DNA from: Purshia tridentata
Taxonomy: Eukaryota; Streptophyta; Magnoliopsida; Rosales; Rosaceae
Assembly: GCA_003254885.1 (NCBI GenBank)
Contig: QANT01007290.1
Span: 1-64,000, forward strand
Direction: 5' to 3'
Length of the DNA stretch: 64,000 nt
Shown here: piece by piece, positions 1-13,000 of the stretch
Layout of the letters: each line of letters opens with the position of its first letter
Position numbering within the stretch: position 1 is the stretch's first letter
Made by a program: the position numbers and the translations under genes
The notes under the pieces: model-generated
What the model was told of the DNA's origin: nothing
The model's input: the letters and a program-made list of their open reading frames with translations, nothing else
Database searches by the model: none

Positions 1-2740
1 AACGGCTAGTTTCTTATTGGAACAATTCAAAGAAAGAAATATTGGATGCCATATATTGAGTATTCAATGCAGGGTCCAGTTCATTATATATACATGCATG
101 CATGGGTTGTTGCCTCTTCAACATATAAAAAAACCTAATTATTGTTTAATTCAGTTTTCATTTTTGTAGCTGATGCCAGCTTATTCATACTTGGAAAAAT
201 GACATCCTCAATTTTTAATTGGAAAACACTGGTAAAAACTTGGAGACTTTTATGTTTTTGCTAATTAAGTAGATAAGTTTGGATTTTGTTGACAAAAAAA
301 TAAAAAAGATAAATAAATTTGGATTGCTAAATATATTATTTACTCTACGTATGTACTAATTAATAACATATAACATGTTAAATTATTAAAAAAAAAAATC
401 ATATCGATCATTTTTAAAATAAACAAGATATAGTACGTAAATAATTGTAAGAAAAAACAAATGTACATGACCGAGGCATTCTAAAATTCTCGCTTAATTT
501 GCTTCAAAGCATGTTATTAACATTTTAATTTTTTTAATTTATATATAATTTATGATTCGAAGTTGATTTATATTAATTCTTAACTTAAAAGATGAAATCA
601 GAGACACAAATGCTCCCCCAAGATCTGATTTTTTAGATACTATATATATATGTATAGAGAGAGAGAGAGAGAGAGAGAGAGCTTTGCCCCTTTCCCAAGT
701 TTTCAGTGTGGGATGTTATATATGTCCAGATAGACTATAGAAAATATAGTATCTTGGAGGAGATCGAAACCCTCATAATTGGGTTGGCCACTTTAAATGT
801 TAATACTAATTTATGAGGCTGATTCCTCAACCTGTGAGCATAGGATTTTGGGATCTGATTCCTCTATACCCTAGTACTCTCCAACTGTCATGGTCGATAG
901 GAAAAACAATACAATTCAATATATATCAAGTGTTTGGGTGGTCTGTGTTTTAGATGTGACACTGTGAGGATCGACCATTAATATTGTATATAATATGGTC
1001 AAATCAAGTGAAGCCATAATAATCAGTGCGTGCAATGCAGGCTTTCTGCATGAGTACGTAGGCTCATCACTTATGTTAGGTTCAATACTAGCATGCATGC
1101 TAAAATACATCTGTAATGTGGTGAGTGTGAACTCATACTAATAAAACTTGAGATTTCTGCAGTAAATCTTGTTTGCTTGGAATACATTAATTGGATGTAT
1201 TCGATATATTTCTTTCATCAAAACTCCACATTTGTATTGTGTTTCATACTTTTGCTATTGAAATTAAATTGTTTGGTTTGTTTCCCATCTGCTTTGGTCA
1301 AAGTTAGCCCAACTTCTTTCTGCTGATCATACTTAAAAACTTTTGCTGTTTTGGCAGAGGTGGATTGGGCTTTAGGTTAGGAGTTACAAATGCAATATTG
1401 TGTGCCCAAAGATTTGGGCTACATATTAATATAGACCCACTATACACATAAAATTGGGTCATACATGTTTTTTAAGGAGTGCATTGAATGACCAAACTCA
1501 AATACGGATTTGAGAGATCAATGACCTAATTAATTTGTTAGGTTTTAATGCCAAAATCTGTTGAGAGTGAAAAGACCAGAAGAACCAAACAAAAAATGGA
1601 ACACAGTCACATAAACATAATAATAACCTTATGTTCCCTCATCATTTGCTAATCTTGTCAGTTATCGCATATATACCAAGTAATTTATTTATCAAAGGAA
1701 TGAAACACCTTAAATTCCTGCTTAATACAACCATGGATTATTGCATAGGTTGAGCATTAATGTAATAATTAGAACGTCTTTTCGATCATGTGGAATAATA
1801 TTGTAGAGACAACATCTTCAATGTGTGATTTAGGATAAGTTTATGGAAAAAGTGATGAAAGCTAGTATGAAAAAACAATACGTAAATCATGGATATGTTT
1901 GAGTTCTTAGACTTCACATCACCTAAATATCAAGTCTACCCCAATTTAGAATTTGGGTTTGTTCCAATCCATTGTAACTTTGTAAGTGAAAATAAAAATG
2001 TATAGCTAATAGTAGAAAACTTTTATATCATGCATATGTTTGGTTTGTATTCGCTTCACATCAAACGTACACAAGAGGGAACATATATATATGTGGCAGA
2101 CATTTAGAACCATTAGTCCATTAGTGGTCACATACACAAAACAAGACACAATGTGGTTGTGGACCTTTTGGTCCACCAAGATCATATCTTATAATTCTTG
2201 TGGTGGAATGAGACCTTTTTGTACAATAGAATCGTATGTCATATATATAATCATGTGTAACAATCAGTATCAATTCATATATGCCGCGTCCATCCAATTA
2301 TTTCATGTCATACTCTCTAAATTTAATGTGTGATGGGTAGAGAAGAGGGATATGAAATCTTTACAGTAAGAACGAAAGTGAAATTGTCTCAAAGTAACAA
2401 GGCAAAAAATAATTAAACATCCAATTATAGAACTAAAGTGGAAGTCAAAAAATAGTTACAGGGACTAAAGTTGCAATTTATTATAATATATTCATATTTT
2501 TTTATCCATAAAAAATGAGACTCATGTAAAAAGTCTCACAATTTTACTTTTGAAAACTATAAGATTAGTGTGTAAATAGTTTTTTACAAATAATATTATA
2601 TTTCGTAATAAAATGATTAAGCAGGGTCGGTATGTCTGTCAGAGGCAAAACTGGAAGAGTCTCACTGATCAAATCAACAACTGGAACATAAAGCTCATTG
2701 TCTTTTGTCTTTTATGTTCGACCGTACACTTTAGTGATCA
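1..2740. other. Gene-free AT-rich sequence
   Basis: No open frame here has recognisable protein content or a believable splice structure. It holds a GA microsatellite at about 656-681 and many A/T runs. The last ~100 bases act as upstream region of the membrane-protein gene that starts at 2891. Confidence 0.6.
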
Positions 2741-2749
2741 CTGATCTTC

Positions 2750-2757
2750 TATAAATA
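2750..2757 (+). promoter_or_regulatory. TATA box of the THH1/TOM1-like gene
   Basis: A TATAAATA motif lies 141 bases before the ATG at 2891. It would place transcription start near 2780-2790 and leave a leader of about 100 bases containing a GA-rich stretch (2812-2826). Inferred from motif and spacing only. Confidence 0.5.
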
Positions 2758-2890
2758 TTGCAAACCTGGTTTTCCCAATCGTCTTTGTTTCTAAAATTAG
2801 ATAGGAAGAACAGTGAGAGAGAAAGAGTTATAATTGCTGTAAAAGTTCCTCTCTTTATTCTACCTCTGCTTTCTGGAAAGTAGCAAGACG

Positions 2891-5800
2891 ATGAAGAAGA
2901 TGATGTTCTTGGGGCTAATAGTGGGAAAAAATTATTGCTTTCCTTTGGACTTACTTAGCTTCAACATAGCTCTGGCCTTCTTCAATGGTGTTCTTGCTAT
3001 GGTTGCGTTTTCTCAGGTCTGTTCTGAAATACTGAATACCTTTGTTTTTTTTTTTTTNTTTTTTTTTTGGTCGAAACTAAATACCTTTGTTATCTATATT
3101 GTTTGTGTTTTTCAGCTCTATTAAGCATTTCCTTATATGGGTTGGTCTATTTTGGGGGATTCACGTTGTTGATTGATGTGATGAATGTGAAAAGTGATAG
3201 TGCAATTTATGCCCTGCATTTTGATTTATATTAGAGGGGTATTGGTGTACATTTATGCTATGTTTGGTTGCCGAGAAACTGGAGGAAAAATTGTAATTCT
3301 ACAAGGATTTGGTGTTGCACTGATGTTATAAATTTTCCAATTTCGCACCGTTAGTTTTATTCTTTAAAATTCCAATGGAGGTTAAGTCGGTTTCTAAATT
3401 GAGCCTTGTACTGTTGACCTAAAAGAAAAAATGGAGCCTTTTCTTATTCTTCCATGCTCATTTTGAAAAGCAGAGGCCTTATTGTTAGTACTGTCAGTTT
3501 GTTGACTGAATATTTCGAAGTACTTTTCTTGTTTAATTATTGTTTCCTATGTTGGAAATTATCATAGCATTTTGTTATTCCAGCTGATCAGGATTCACAT
3601 GCGTAATCAACAAAATGGATGGACGCGCCAAAAAGTAATGAACATCATCTATTACTTCTACTAAAGTTTTTCAATATCTATTGTTTTTAATTCTTAATTC
3701 TTGTCTGTTCTTGTATAATATTAATTTTAGTTGTATGTACTTTCACTATATATAAGGACCATTTGATGGAAATGATTACTAATATGCAGGTACTCCACCT
3801 CATGATTGGCTCTTCTATTTTGGGTAAGGCTGAAGGTTTACGGTTATATCATAATTTTTTATTTGTTAAAGTTACATAATGGTTTGGGTTAAACTAGGTT
3901 GTGGATGCAAAGGCTATGAGACTTGTTTGCCATAACTATGAGAATTTTTTGAAATATGAAATATCTTCAATTTTTCCTTCTATGATCCATCAAGATTTCA
4001 TTTTTGAGAAAAAATATAAGTTGATTCAAATAACCAATGTAGGGAAAGCAGTGGGCATTTTACGTACAATTTCAGATCTGCTTTTGTGTAAATGGTTGTT
4101 ATGATTATTCAATCATGTGATGAATGGATACAATAATGAGCATAACTAACAACAGTTTGCACTCAACTCAAGCACATTTTTCTGCTTGTCAGCTAGAATG
4201 CAAAGTCAATTTGTATCATATCAATTCTCCCACGTATTTACATGCATAAAAAAGAAACATGTCCATTATGGTATAAATTTATGTAACCACAACAGACATA
4301 GTATTAAAATAGAGTTACGTCTTTCATTCTCATCATACTCTTTGGTTCTATTTTCTCGTTCTCTCTATTTCCTAAATCTTCTCCAATTTTACATTGATTT
4401 TTTGTCTGAATACTTTGACTCGTCAAAACAGTTTCTATTTCAACACATTTTCCTTTTTCCTCTTTACCAATTCTAAGACCCTCTTAAACTAGTCCACAAA
4501 AAGCTTGGTTGCTAACTTGCTCTTAGATATCTGGAGTGATTATGTATGAATGCTCAGAAAAGATCATCTGGTCAATTGTGTATGCCATCAAGTTATAGCA
4601 CATATTTCTTCTTTGGCAGGTTACTTCCTATATTTTACATCTACACTGGTTGCAACTTGTAAGCAGTGGCTTTGCTCGTCTAATGTCTGCGGGTTCATCC
4701 TAATGGGTATATTTAACTCAGTAATAATTGACAAGCAGCTTCAAATGTTTGATTTTGTGGTTTCTTTATAGTGAGTAATGACAAAAATTTTGCTACAGCC
4801 TATCCCAAAATTCTGCTTCTTGCAGCTTTTCTTCTTCTCCTATCCTTTTGGTAAGTTTTCTTATTCCCGATGAGGCTTTCTCATTTTGTAATTTTAGAGA
4901 TGGTCTAGTTGATCTTTTTTCTGATAAAGTTGAGAAGCATGACAGATACTTCTCTTGCTAACATCTTTGTCTTTTCACCTGTTGATCTGTCAACAATATA
5001 TTTTTAATGCTATGTTTTTTGTGTACTGTAAGACATTTCTAGAACTTTACCCTGCCCATTTTCTGATATCATAATCCATTCTATCTTTATCAAATGTTTG
5101 TGATTTTCTATGTTTGATATTTACTAGATTTCCATTGGATATTTCACTAATACAGATTTCATCTACAACTAATGTCAGTTTTGTATGCTTGTACTTGTGG
5201 ATCTTAAAATTCCTTGACATATGTAATTGTCCTTGTTTTATTTAATCAAGCAAAAAATGGTTTTTTAGTCAATTACTCAATTATCAATTTCATTCTGAAG
5301 CATATTGCAAAATAATTAGAAAATAACATCATATTTATTTCTAATGTTTAATTACAGTTTCTAAAGCTTGCACGGTAGAAATCTATACAGTTGCAGTTTT
5401 ATTTATAAGGTATGCATATGCTGTTATGGACGATGACTTTGTAGGGTCGACCTTTGCCATCAGGCAAATGATGAAGAGGATGATGACAATGACAATAGCA
5501 TGCAGCAGGCCTTGTTGGAAAATTCAAAGAATAAGCTTAGTTCATCAAACACATCTGGTCATCGGATTTGTTGCTCATTCCAAAGCATTCATGTTGGCAG
5601 TCACCAAAAATTTGTGATTGTGGTATGAGAAATAGAATTGTTGTGTTATTGACATTTAATGTCATATATAAGTCATTAACTTTTATTTTTTGGAATATTG
5701 TTATCACTTTCTCTTGTCATCTAATTTGAGCTGTCTCTTCCCCTAGGTTGTTGTGCTTGTCCTTATTTTGATGATATCATTTGCTGTGGTAATCTGGATT

Positions 5801-7766
5801 GGTGCGGGGAAAAATCCCATTGATTCTTCGGCAGTAGCTCTGGTACGGAGTATAGTCTTTCCTACTCAAATCTTTATGTGTATCAGATGAAAACGTGTCT
5901 TGACAGTCTTTCAGAATATTGTATAGCATGGTAACTTAAGCTGGCTCATGACATCTATCCAGAAATTAGGTTCTTAACAATTACAAGAAAACACAGGTCA
6001 GTTGATGTATGGCATTTTGCTACATGAAGAGAATTTGGATATCAATATTGACCGGATATCAAGGTCTAGGTTGATATCAGTTTCTAGAGAGAGTTGGATG
6101 GTGTCATCTACTTGATCTGTTATGTACATGTTCCATCAACTAATTTGATGAACCAGGGCAGTCTGGTTGTGTATTAGTAATGGAATTCAATGTTGGTACA
6201 TTAACTTGAGACAAGTGTCTTGCCATTCCCTTGAGTTGTGTAGAAGATCAGTCCTTATATGTTATTGGTTGGTCTAAACATGACATCTACTACGTATTGT
6301 GTGAAGCACCACCAATCTTGTGTATTATTAGTGCTTCTTGAAACTTGTTATTAGCTTACCTTTTTAATTTTCGGGACATATTGATTGTATTGTTTTTTCT
6401 TATTTTGCACTTCAGTTATCATTGGCTAATAACTATAATCATTGTGCAGGTATATGAAGACTTTCTCGCTTTTACAGTCCTTTTATTAGGCGGAGCATTA
6501 GGTTGCTATGGTGAGGGCTGTCAACTTTTGATTATACATTTATTTGTTGGGAAGAAGGTCATGTCACTTTTCTTTGCAAGTTGAATAATTTATGGACACA
6601 CCCATTCCTCTTCTTATTACCATTTTCATGTGGGTGGTGTTGATTAAATTTCTATGCTGTGTAACTGTGTAAGTGGTATAAAAAACCTGTTCTCCAAATG
6701 TTTTGTTCAAGGATTTTAAGATTGACTTGTTTCTTACAGGAACTCTTCATTTTTTTTGGTGCATTTAACTTCACTCTTTTTCTTTTTTAAATCCAGGTTT
6801 TCTGCTATTTTGTAAGCTAAGGAAAGTACGGTCTGAGAAAGCTTCATCTGAAATGTGGAAGGTAACTAAACTGATAGAAACTTTTTTTCTTCTGTTTGTT
6901 CTGATAACAAAAATTCTTCATATTCTTCAAAGTGTACTTACTATATTTCTTCTTTGAATGTAAAATACCTACTTGTGTCTCTTGATGTTGCATGCTTAAA
7001 ATGTTATGTAAAATAATTTTCTGCAACAATTCTGTTTTTATTTAGAAAGTTTTGAAGTTCTGTAAACCACATGCAGGTTGCTGGTTTATCAGTTACTTCA
7101 GTTGTATGTTTTACGTCATGTGCATTAGTAGCTCTTCTTACAGATGTTCCTGTAAGTTGTTCATTGGCTAGACACCGTACTACTCTTTCTGCAATTCATT
7201 TCTTAGTTTACCATATGTAGTTTCTTGCTTACCTCATCTTAAGCTCTTTTCCAGCTATATGATCAATGGAGTCTGAAAGAAATATATGGTGCAAAAGCAC
7301 TTGTTTTTCTGATTCTGTACTATTTTATAGGTAATTCTATCTTCCTTTCTGAGTGTTGGCGTTGTTATTTTTTTCAATATTGCTTTCCTTATCATGAGTT
7401 CTTCTCCCCACACCCATCTTTTCTGTTAGGCTCTTTGGTGCCCTCAGCTTTTGTATTATGGTTCATGAGAGAATTGCCTCCCCCAACCCCTAATCGCCAA
7501 AAGGAACAACCAAGAACAATAACATTTGTCAGCTATGGTGCAGTCGGCACACAGCATCCGCGTGACTGGGCTACGCTAACAAGTTCAAATAATCAGGTCT
7601 TTGTTAGTCTGTTGCATTCTTCTGAATTTAATTATTTGAACATGTTCTTTCCGAATTTGACCTTATAATTTGTTTTTTCTAATTCTGTGATTATACTCCA
7701 AACCTGGAAGGGACATTAAATTGCTTTTTGCTTGTGTTACAGGCATCACGAGCAAGTCCTATATAA
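2891..7766 (+). CDS. THH1/TOM1/TOM3-domain seven-pass membrane protein
   Basis: Thirteen exons join in one frame to 363 aa: 2891-3016, 3584-3634, 3790-3823, 4620-4706, 4799-4850, 5445-5622, 5747-5842, 6450-6510, 6797-6861, 7077-7151, 7255-7330, 7430-7596, 7743-7766; all introns are GT-AG. Hydrophobic segments alternate with short loops, about seven passes. The N-terminal block LIRIHMRNQQNGWTRQK, then GYFLYFTSTLVATCKQWLC and LLLLSFWVDLCHQANDEEDD, is typical of plant THH1/TOM1/TOM3-domain proteins. TOM1 and TOM3 sit in the tonoplast and are known as host factors used by tobamoviruses; the normal role of this divergent branch is not established, and some members have been proposed as G-protein-coupled-receptor-like. 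An acidic, Ser/Asn-rich loop lies at about residues 125-155. It is closest, as I recall, to Arabidopsis At3g59090, which also neighbours a callose synthase. The family call is fairly sure; the start is the first ATG of an open exon and is less so. Confidence 0.8.
3035..3091. repeat. Poly-T micro-insertion with 12-bp flanking repeat
   Basis: The 12-mer AATACCTTTGTT occurs at 3035-3046 and again at 3080-3091. Between them lie a T run holding one N (3058) and then GGTCGAAACTA. Read on the minus strand this is a short body ending ...CGACC followed by poly(A), flanked by a target-site-like duplication. It sits in intron 1 of the membrane-protein gene. Confidence 0.55.
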
Positions 7767-9560
7767 GAAAAACTTATGGAGTTAGAACTTACTTCCGTGT
7801 CCAAAGAAGAGATGTTGGAAATGCACTCACATATGCAAATGACTTGAGACTGAGGCAATGCAGTCGAAACTCAAATGAAGCTGGAGGCTTACCTGTACAA
7901 GCACATATGCTGCAGATGCATGGCTATGCAGGGGCGGAACATAGAAAGGGGCTAAGAGGGGCTATGCCCCCTGCAAAGTTTTGAAAAAAGAATACCATTC
8001 TAGTCTTCTGAAAAATAATGTGTTGAACTTGAACTTGAACTTGAACGTATACGTTACTTGTAAAAATAATTTTCTTTTCTTCTATTATATTCTTCTTCTC
8101 TTCTCATAAATATTACAGAGGTTCTTAATTTTTAGTAAATCAAATCAAATACTATTTAACTCATACCTCACAATGTCATTTAGATACTTGATCTTATGGT
8201 TATAGGTAAATCGTAAATATGAGTTTATTTTTCTTTTGTATTTAAGTGATTAATATTATATTTAAACACCAGTTAAGAAGTGATCAAGTGCACAGTTAAA
8301 TCAAACAAGAAACTCAATATTTAAGAACTGGATATTACACACAGTCAAATGTGGCTAGAGCCTAGAGGGTCTAAAGTTTCCAATGGATCCTTCCATCATG
8401 TTGAGTAATAATGATCGTGTGATTTGTATGATATACACTCATTTTATATGTAGTGGGTGTTTCATGCATACAATATCTTCAATCCGAAGCATCCCATTTA
8501 GTAGTATTTAATATTTATTTATAAATCTTGTGTAATTTTAACTGAAGAATAAGAAGGATGAGATTGAGGAGAATTTATGATTGGTAAAATGGGAGGTACT
8601 AACTTTTGTAATTAAATGTTGCTTTAGTTGTCTTGTCTATGACCTTTTAGTAGGAGACCCATCTAAAATATTACAAATATGATTCTGGCAAATGGCAATG
8701 CACGTTTTATGGTAAAGCTATCATCTTTCTATTTAAGATTTAAGCTACACTCATTTCTCTGGACTGACAGCCATCTTCCTTATTTGAAAGAAAGAGAAAA
8801 TGAAATGTAGGTTTTTAAATTTTATCAACAACCTAGTAACCAAAAATAAAAATTGAACCCATCAAAATTTAGGTTTTAGCAAAAGTTAAAGTTAAAGTTA
8901 AATACCATGTTTTCAATGTTTCATATTATTTTTTTCTTAAAAAAAAAGTTTCATAATATACCAACTAATTATTGGATATATAATAGTCATATGTGATTTG
9001 TAAGATGGAACCCACATGAAGTTTGTGAGATATGTGTCACATATGATAAAATAAAAAAAAATAAAAAGCAGTAAGGTAACCTACCTAAAGTGTTGGATAT
9101 TAAAAAAGTTTACTTGAGTAAATGGTTAAAAAAACCCACGACATAAAGTGGAAATAATGTTATACATCCTGTTTGTGCAGGGTGAAGCGCTTGATATTTC
9201 TCTTTTTTTTTTTTTGTTCTACTTGACGGTTGAATTGTTCAATAGTAACTTGTAAAAAATGATGGTAAATATGATTTTAAATGAATGTCTTTTTGTGTTG
9301 TTTGGTTCACATGTATTAAATAACAAAAAAAGAAGGCATTTTTATTTACCATTTTACTATGATTTTAGGTCAAGAGACTATGAACCCGGTTGTATAGAAG
9401 TTGACAAGTTGTTCATAACAATAAAATAAAAAAAGAGCGCCAAACATTCGGGTCATTAAAGTCAAGGGAAGGTTGCATATGATATTTTGGGATGAAAATA
9501 AAAAACCCAAAAAGGAATATTATTGAGCAAATTGAGGTTGAAATAAGAATAGACAAAAGT
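7767..9560. other. Intergenic stretch, no gene seen
   Basis: This holds the 3' UTR of the upstream gene and the distal upstream region of callose synthase. At 7925-7985 is a segment with GGGGCGGA and GGGGCTATGCCCCC, of a kind often found in dispersed plant repeats. A short run of repeated TTGAAC follows at 8026-8046. I see nothing else of note. Confidence 0.55.
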
Positions 9561-10009
9561 ATATTTTCCACGTCACCCTCGTCCTTCTAGGCCTCTAGCC
9601 ATCTTCTTGCAAAGTTACACAGTTCCCGCCCCGTTACACTGAGAATTACTTCCAGCGCTAAGCAAACTCCGGCATTATTAAAAAAAAGCAAAAAGGAAGC
9701 ACACACAGAAAAAGCTCTGGGCCGCTGGCCATTGTTGATTTGTTTATCAAATCCCTCAGTGCTAAAGCAAAAGCACTCAAAAAGAGTCTGCAACCAAACA
9801 AAAACCAAAACACTCCGTCACCCAATTCCTTTCTTGCTTTCAGAGCAAAACCCACTTTGCCCCACCTCTCTCCCAAAGTATCTATACTCTCTCTCTCTCT
9901 GTGTACAAATACCCAAAAAGATGACCCCTTTCATTTGTACCAAGACAACATCAAAACCAGTGAGAGTTGAAACCAAAATCAACATTGGCGGTGCTTTTCC
10001 CCAGTGGCA

Positions 10010-13000
10010 ATGGCGAGCTCCAGCGGGACCAAGGGCGATGCGGGGCCGTCGAGATCATTGTCGAAGAGGGATATTTCGAGGTCGCAGACCAGACTTTTGG
10101 ATTTGCCGAACGAGGACAGCGACGCCATCAACAGCGTGCCGTCGAGCCTTGCCTCCATTGCCCCCATTTTCCGTGTGGCTAATGAAATTGAGAAGTACAA
10201 TCCTCGGGTTGCTTACCTCTGTATGTTGTTGCTTTCACTGCCTCTTGTTGTTTTTATTAGTATACATTGTGTTTGTGATTGTGAATGTGTGATGTATATT
10301 GAATATAGGTGGGGACTGACTGATGAGTTTCAAGTTTCAACATTTATAACTCAACATACTGTTTGGAACCAAATGACCCAAAAAAAAAACAAAAAGTTCA
10401 ATTCATTTGCATGAACTCATTATTTCAGTTCATTTTATAAATGAATTCGGTGTTTGGAACCGAATATCACATTGTAAAGAAAGTCAGGAACGTCCACCGG
10501 AATAATTTTGATGGGCATGTTGTTTTTGACCTCCATCACCCATCCCACGCGCTGATAAAGGAGAACGAAAATGGTTGGTAGATGAATGCTGTACAACTTA
10601 GTCACAGTAATAAACTTTTTTTTTTTTTGGCCGAAATCACAGTAATAAACTTGCATTTCAGTTGGATATACCTATTTTCTGATGATTGAGTGAAATGACA
10701 TTCTCTGTACATTCTATGAATACCAACTGAAATGTCATTTCAGTTGGTAGATGAGGTTTTGTTGAGTTGAATGTTTATCCAATGTACATGCTGTCATGAA
10801 AAGTCGTTTTACTGTCATCTGATAACGGATTAGCTGGGGTCTTTGTCTTATACATTTATTCATGCACAAACATGCAAACATGTTTGTGGGTTTTTTGTAA
10901 CTAAAATGTGGGTCAGATTCTGTCATGCTACTGCTGTTTTCTTTGCAAATTAGCATTTTTGATAAATTTTATTTTCTGCATGCGACGTATTGTTATGGTG
11001 CATTTGGGTTATCATACCTTCAATGCGCATATTGATTATAAATAGAACTAAGAGAGGAATTCTGTCATGCTACTGCTGTTTTCTTTGCAAATTGGCATTT
11101 TTGATAAATTTTATTTTCTGCATGCGACGTATTGTTATGGTGCATTTGGGTTATCATACCTTCAATGCGCATATTGATTATAAATAGAACTAAGAGAGGA
11201 CATATGACTGAGAATCTTAACAAGCTTTTTATCACGTATTAAGAAGATTTTTTTTAGTTTCTTTTTTCAATGAGCAGAGAATCTTATACTTCGTGTCAAC
11301 TGTTCCTGCTTAGCTCAGTACTTAATTTCATTATTATTTGTAATGTACTGTATTTATGTTTTGGGTATAGCAGAAAGTATTTTCCTGATGGTAGTCGCAA
11401 AAAAATATAACTGTCTGTTATGTTGATATATTTTGTTCAATCAGGCCGCTTCCATGGATTTGAGAAGGCGCATACAATGGATCCAACATCAAATGGGCGC
11501 GGTGTTCGCCAGTTCAAGACACATCTTTTGCACAGACTTGAAAGGGTAACCCTTTTAAATTGTGAATGGTTTTCATAATTGCAAACTGCAAATCAAGTTC
11601 TTGATTGAGATAAAAGATTATTTCTGGACTTGTAATAATCTTCTGTGGTAATACTAATTCATCATCATGACTAAAATTCATATTATATTTGGGAGCTTGA
11701 AAGTGACTTAAAGTGATTATACTTCTACAATTCTCTTCGTTGCAGGAAGAAGAAGAAACAAAACATCAGCGTGTTCAATCTGATCCAAAAGAAATCATGG
11801 AGTTTTACCAGCACTTCTATGAGGAAAATATCAAGGATGGGGAACGTACAAAAAAACCGTAAGGCTTTTCTTTGAATTGTTGACATGCTACCTTTATTTT
11901 GCTAATCACATTATTCATTTTATCTTATATTTTTGGTATTTAACTTATGAAGGGAAGAGATGACTAAGAATTGTCAGATTGCAACAGTACTATATGATGT
12001 GCTCAAGACAGTGGTGCCTCAATCTCAAATAGATCAAAAGGTTTGATTTGTATGATTTGGGGATTTCTCAAGTTCTTAGTTGACATTTTGGCATACAAGG
12101 TACTGAAAACATGGTCGTTCTATTAATTTTGTCATTACAGATACTGAGAATTGCAGAAGATGTCAAGAGAAAAAGGGATCATCACTATGTAGACTATAAC
12201 ATACTTCCGTTAAATACAGTTGGGGTTAAACCAGCAGTTATGGAACTTCCTGAGGTTGTATGCAGTCCATGTGATTTCGATTCCTCTCCAATTTAGTTTC
12301 ATGAAGATCCAATTTTTTTCTCTTTGTTACTGCTTTAACCCCTTATTTTCTCCTGAAAAATATTAGATCAAAGCAGCACTTCGTGCTCTACAAAATGTGA
12401 ATAATCTTCCAATGCCAAGAATGCATTTAAAACCGGAGAACCCTGATGACAGGTCAACAAGGATTAAACCTGACAATGATATTCTCGATTGGCTTTCCTC
12501 TATTTTCGGATTTCAGGTAACCGGTGCCCTAAATGCCTGTCTCTTGCATTTGACTTTACTCTTTATTTGCCATAGATCTGGACACTTGTACTGGTATGCT
12601 AACCCTAAACCTGGCTGACTGTATAGGCTCCCAGCACCATATTTAAGTTTTCTAAAAGGAATCGTCTTAATTTCTGGATCTTCATTTGTAAAAAGGCAGC
12701 TCTTACCACTGGACCACTCTTGGAGCCTAGTCTGACTTGTAGGTGGAAATTAATGTAGGTCAATAAAAATTGATAATATAATGTCTACTGATGGAATAAT
12801 TAAATGATACTTTTAAAAAAAATAATAGATAGACTAGATGGCCGTGTGCATCTAAAACCTCGGATCTTATGGCTGTACGACTGGAAACTTTGCTTTCACA
12901 ATAATTCTTTGATTCAATAGACTAGTGCTAGATTTATTTGTTCTATCATGTATGATTCTTTGACTAGGAAAATGTTGGATTTTCTTACTACATTGTCTTA

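Noticed and set aside
7925-7985. GGGGCGGA..GGGGCTATGCCCCC segment in the 3' UTR of the membrane-protein gene
   Set aside because: It looks like part of a dispersed repeat, but I could not find ends or a target duplication, so no element is called.
8026-8046. Repeated TTGAAC units as a possible array
   Set aside because: Only about three to four short units; a simple repeat without spacers.
9587-9876. Minus-strand open frames before callose synthase
   Set aside because: They overlap the callose synthase leader, have no recognised content and are antisense to the clear gene.
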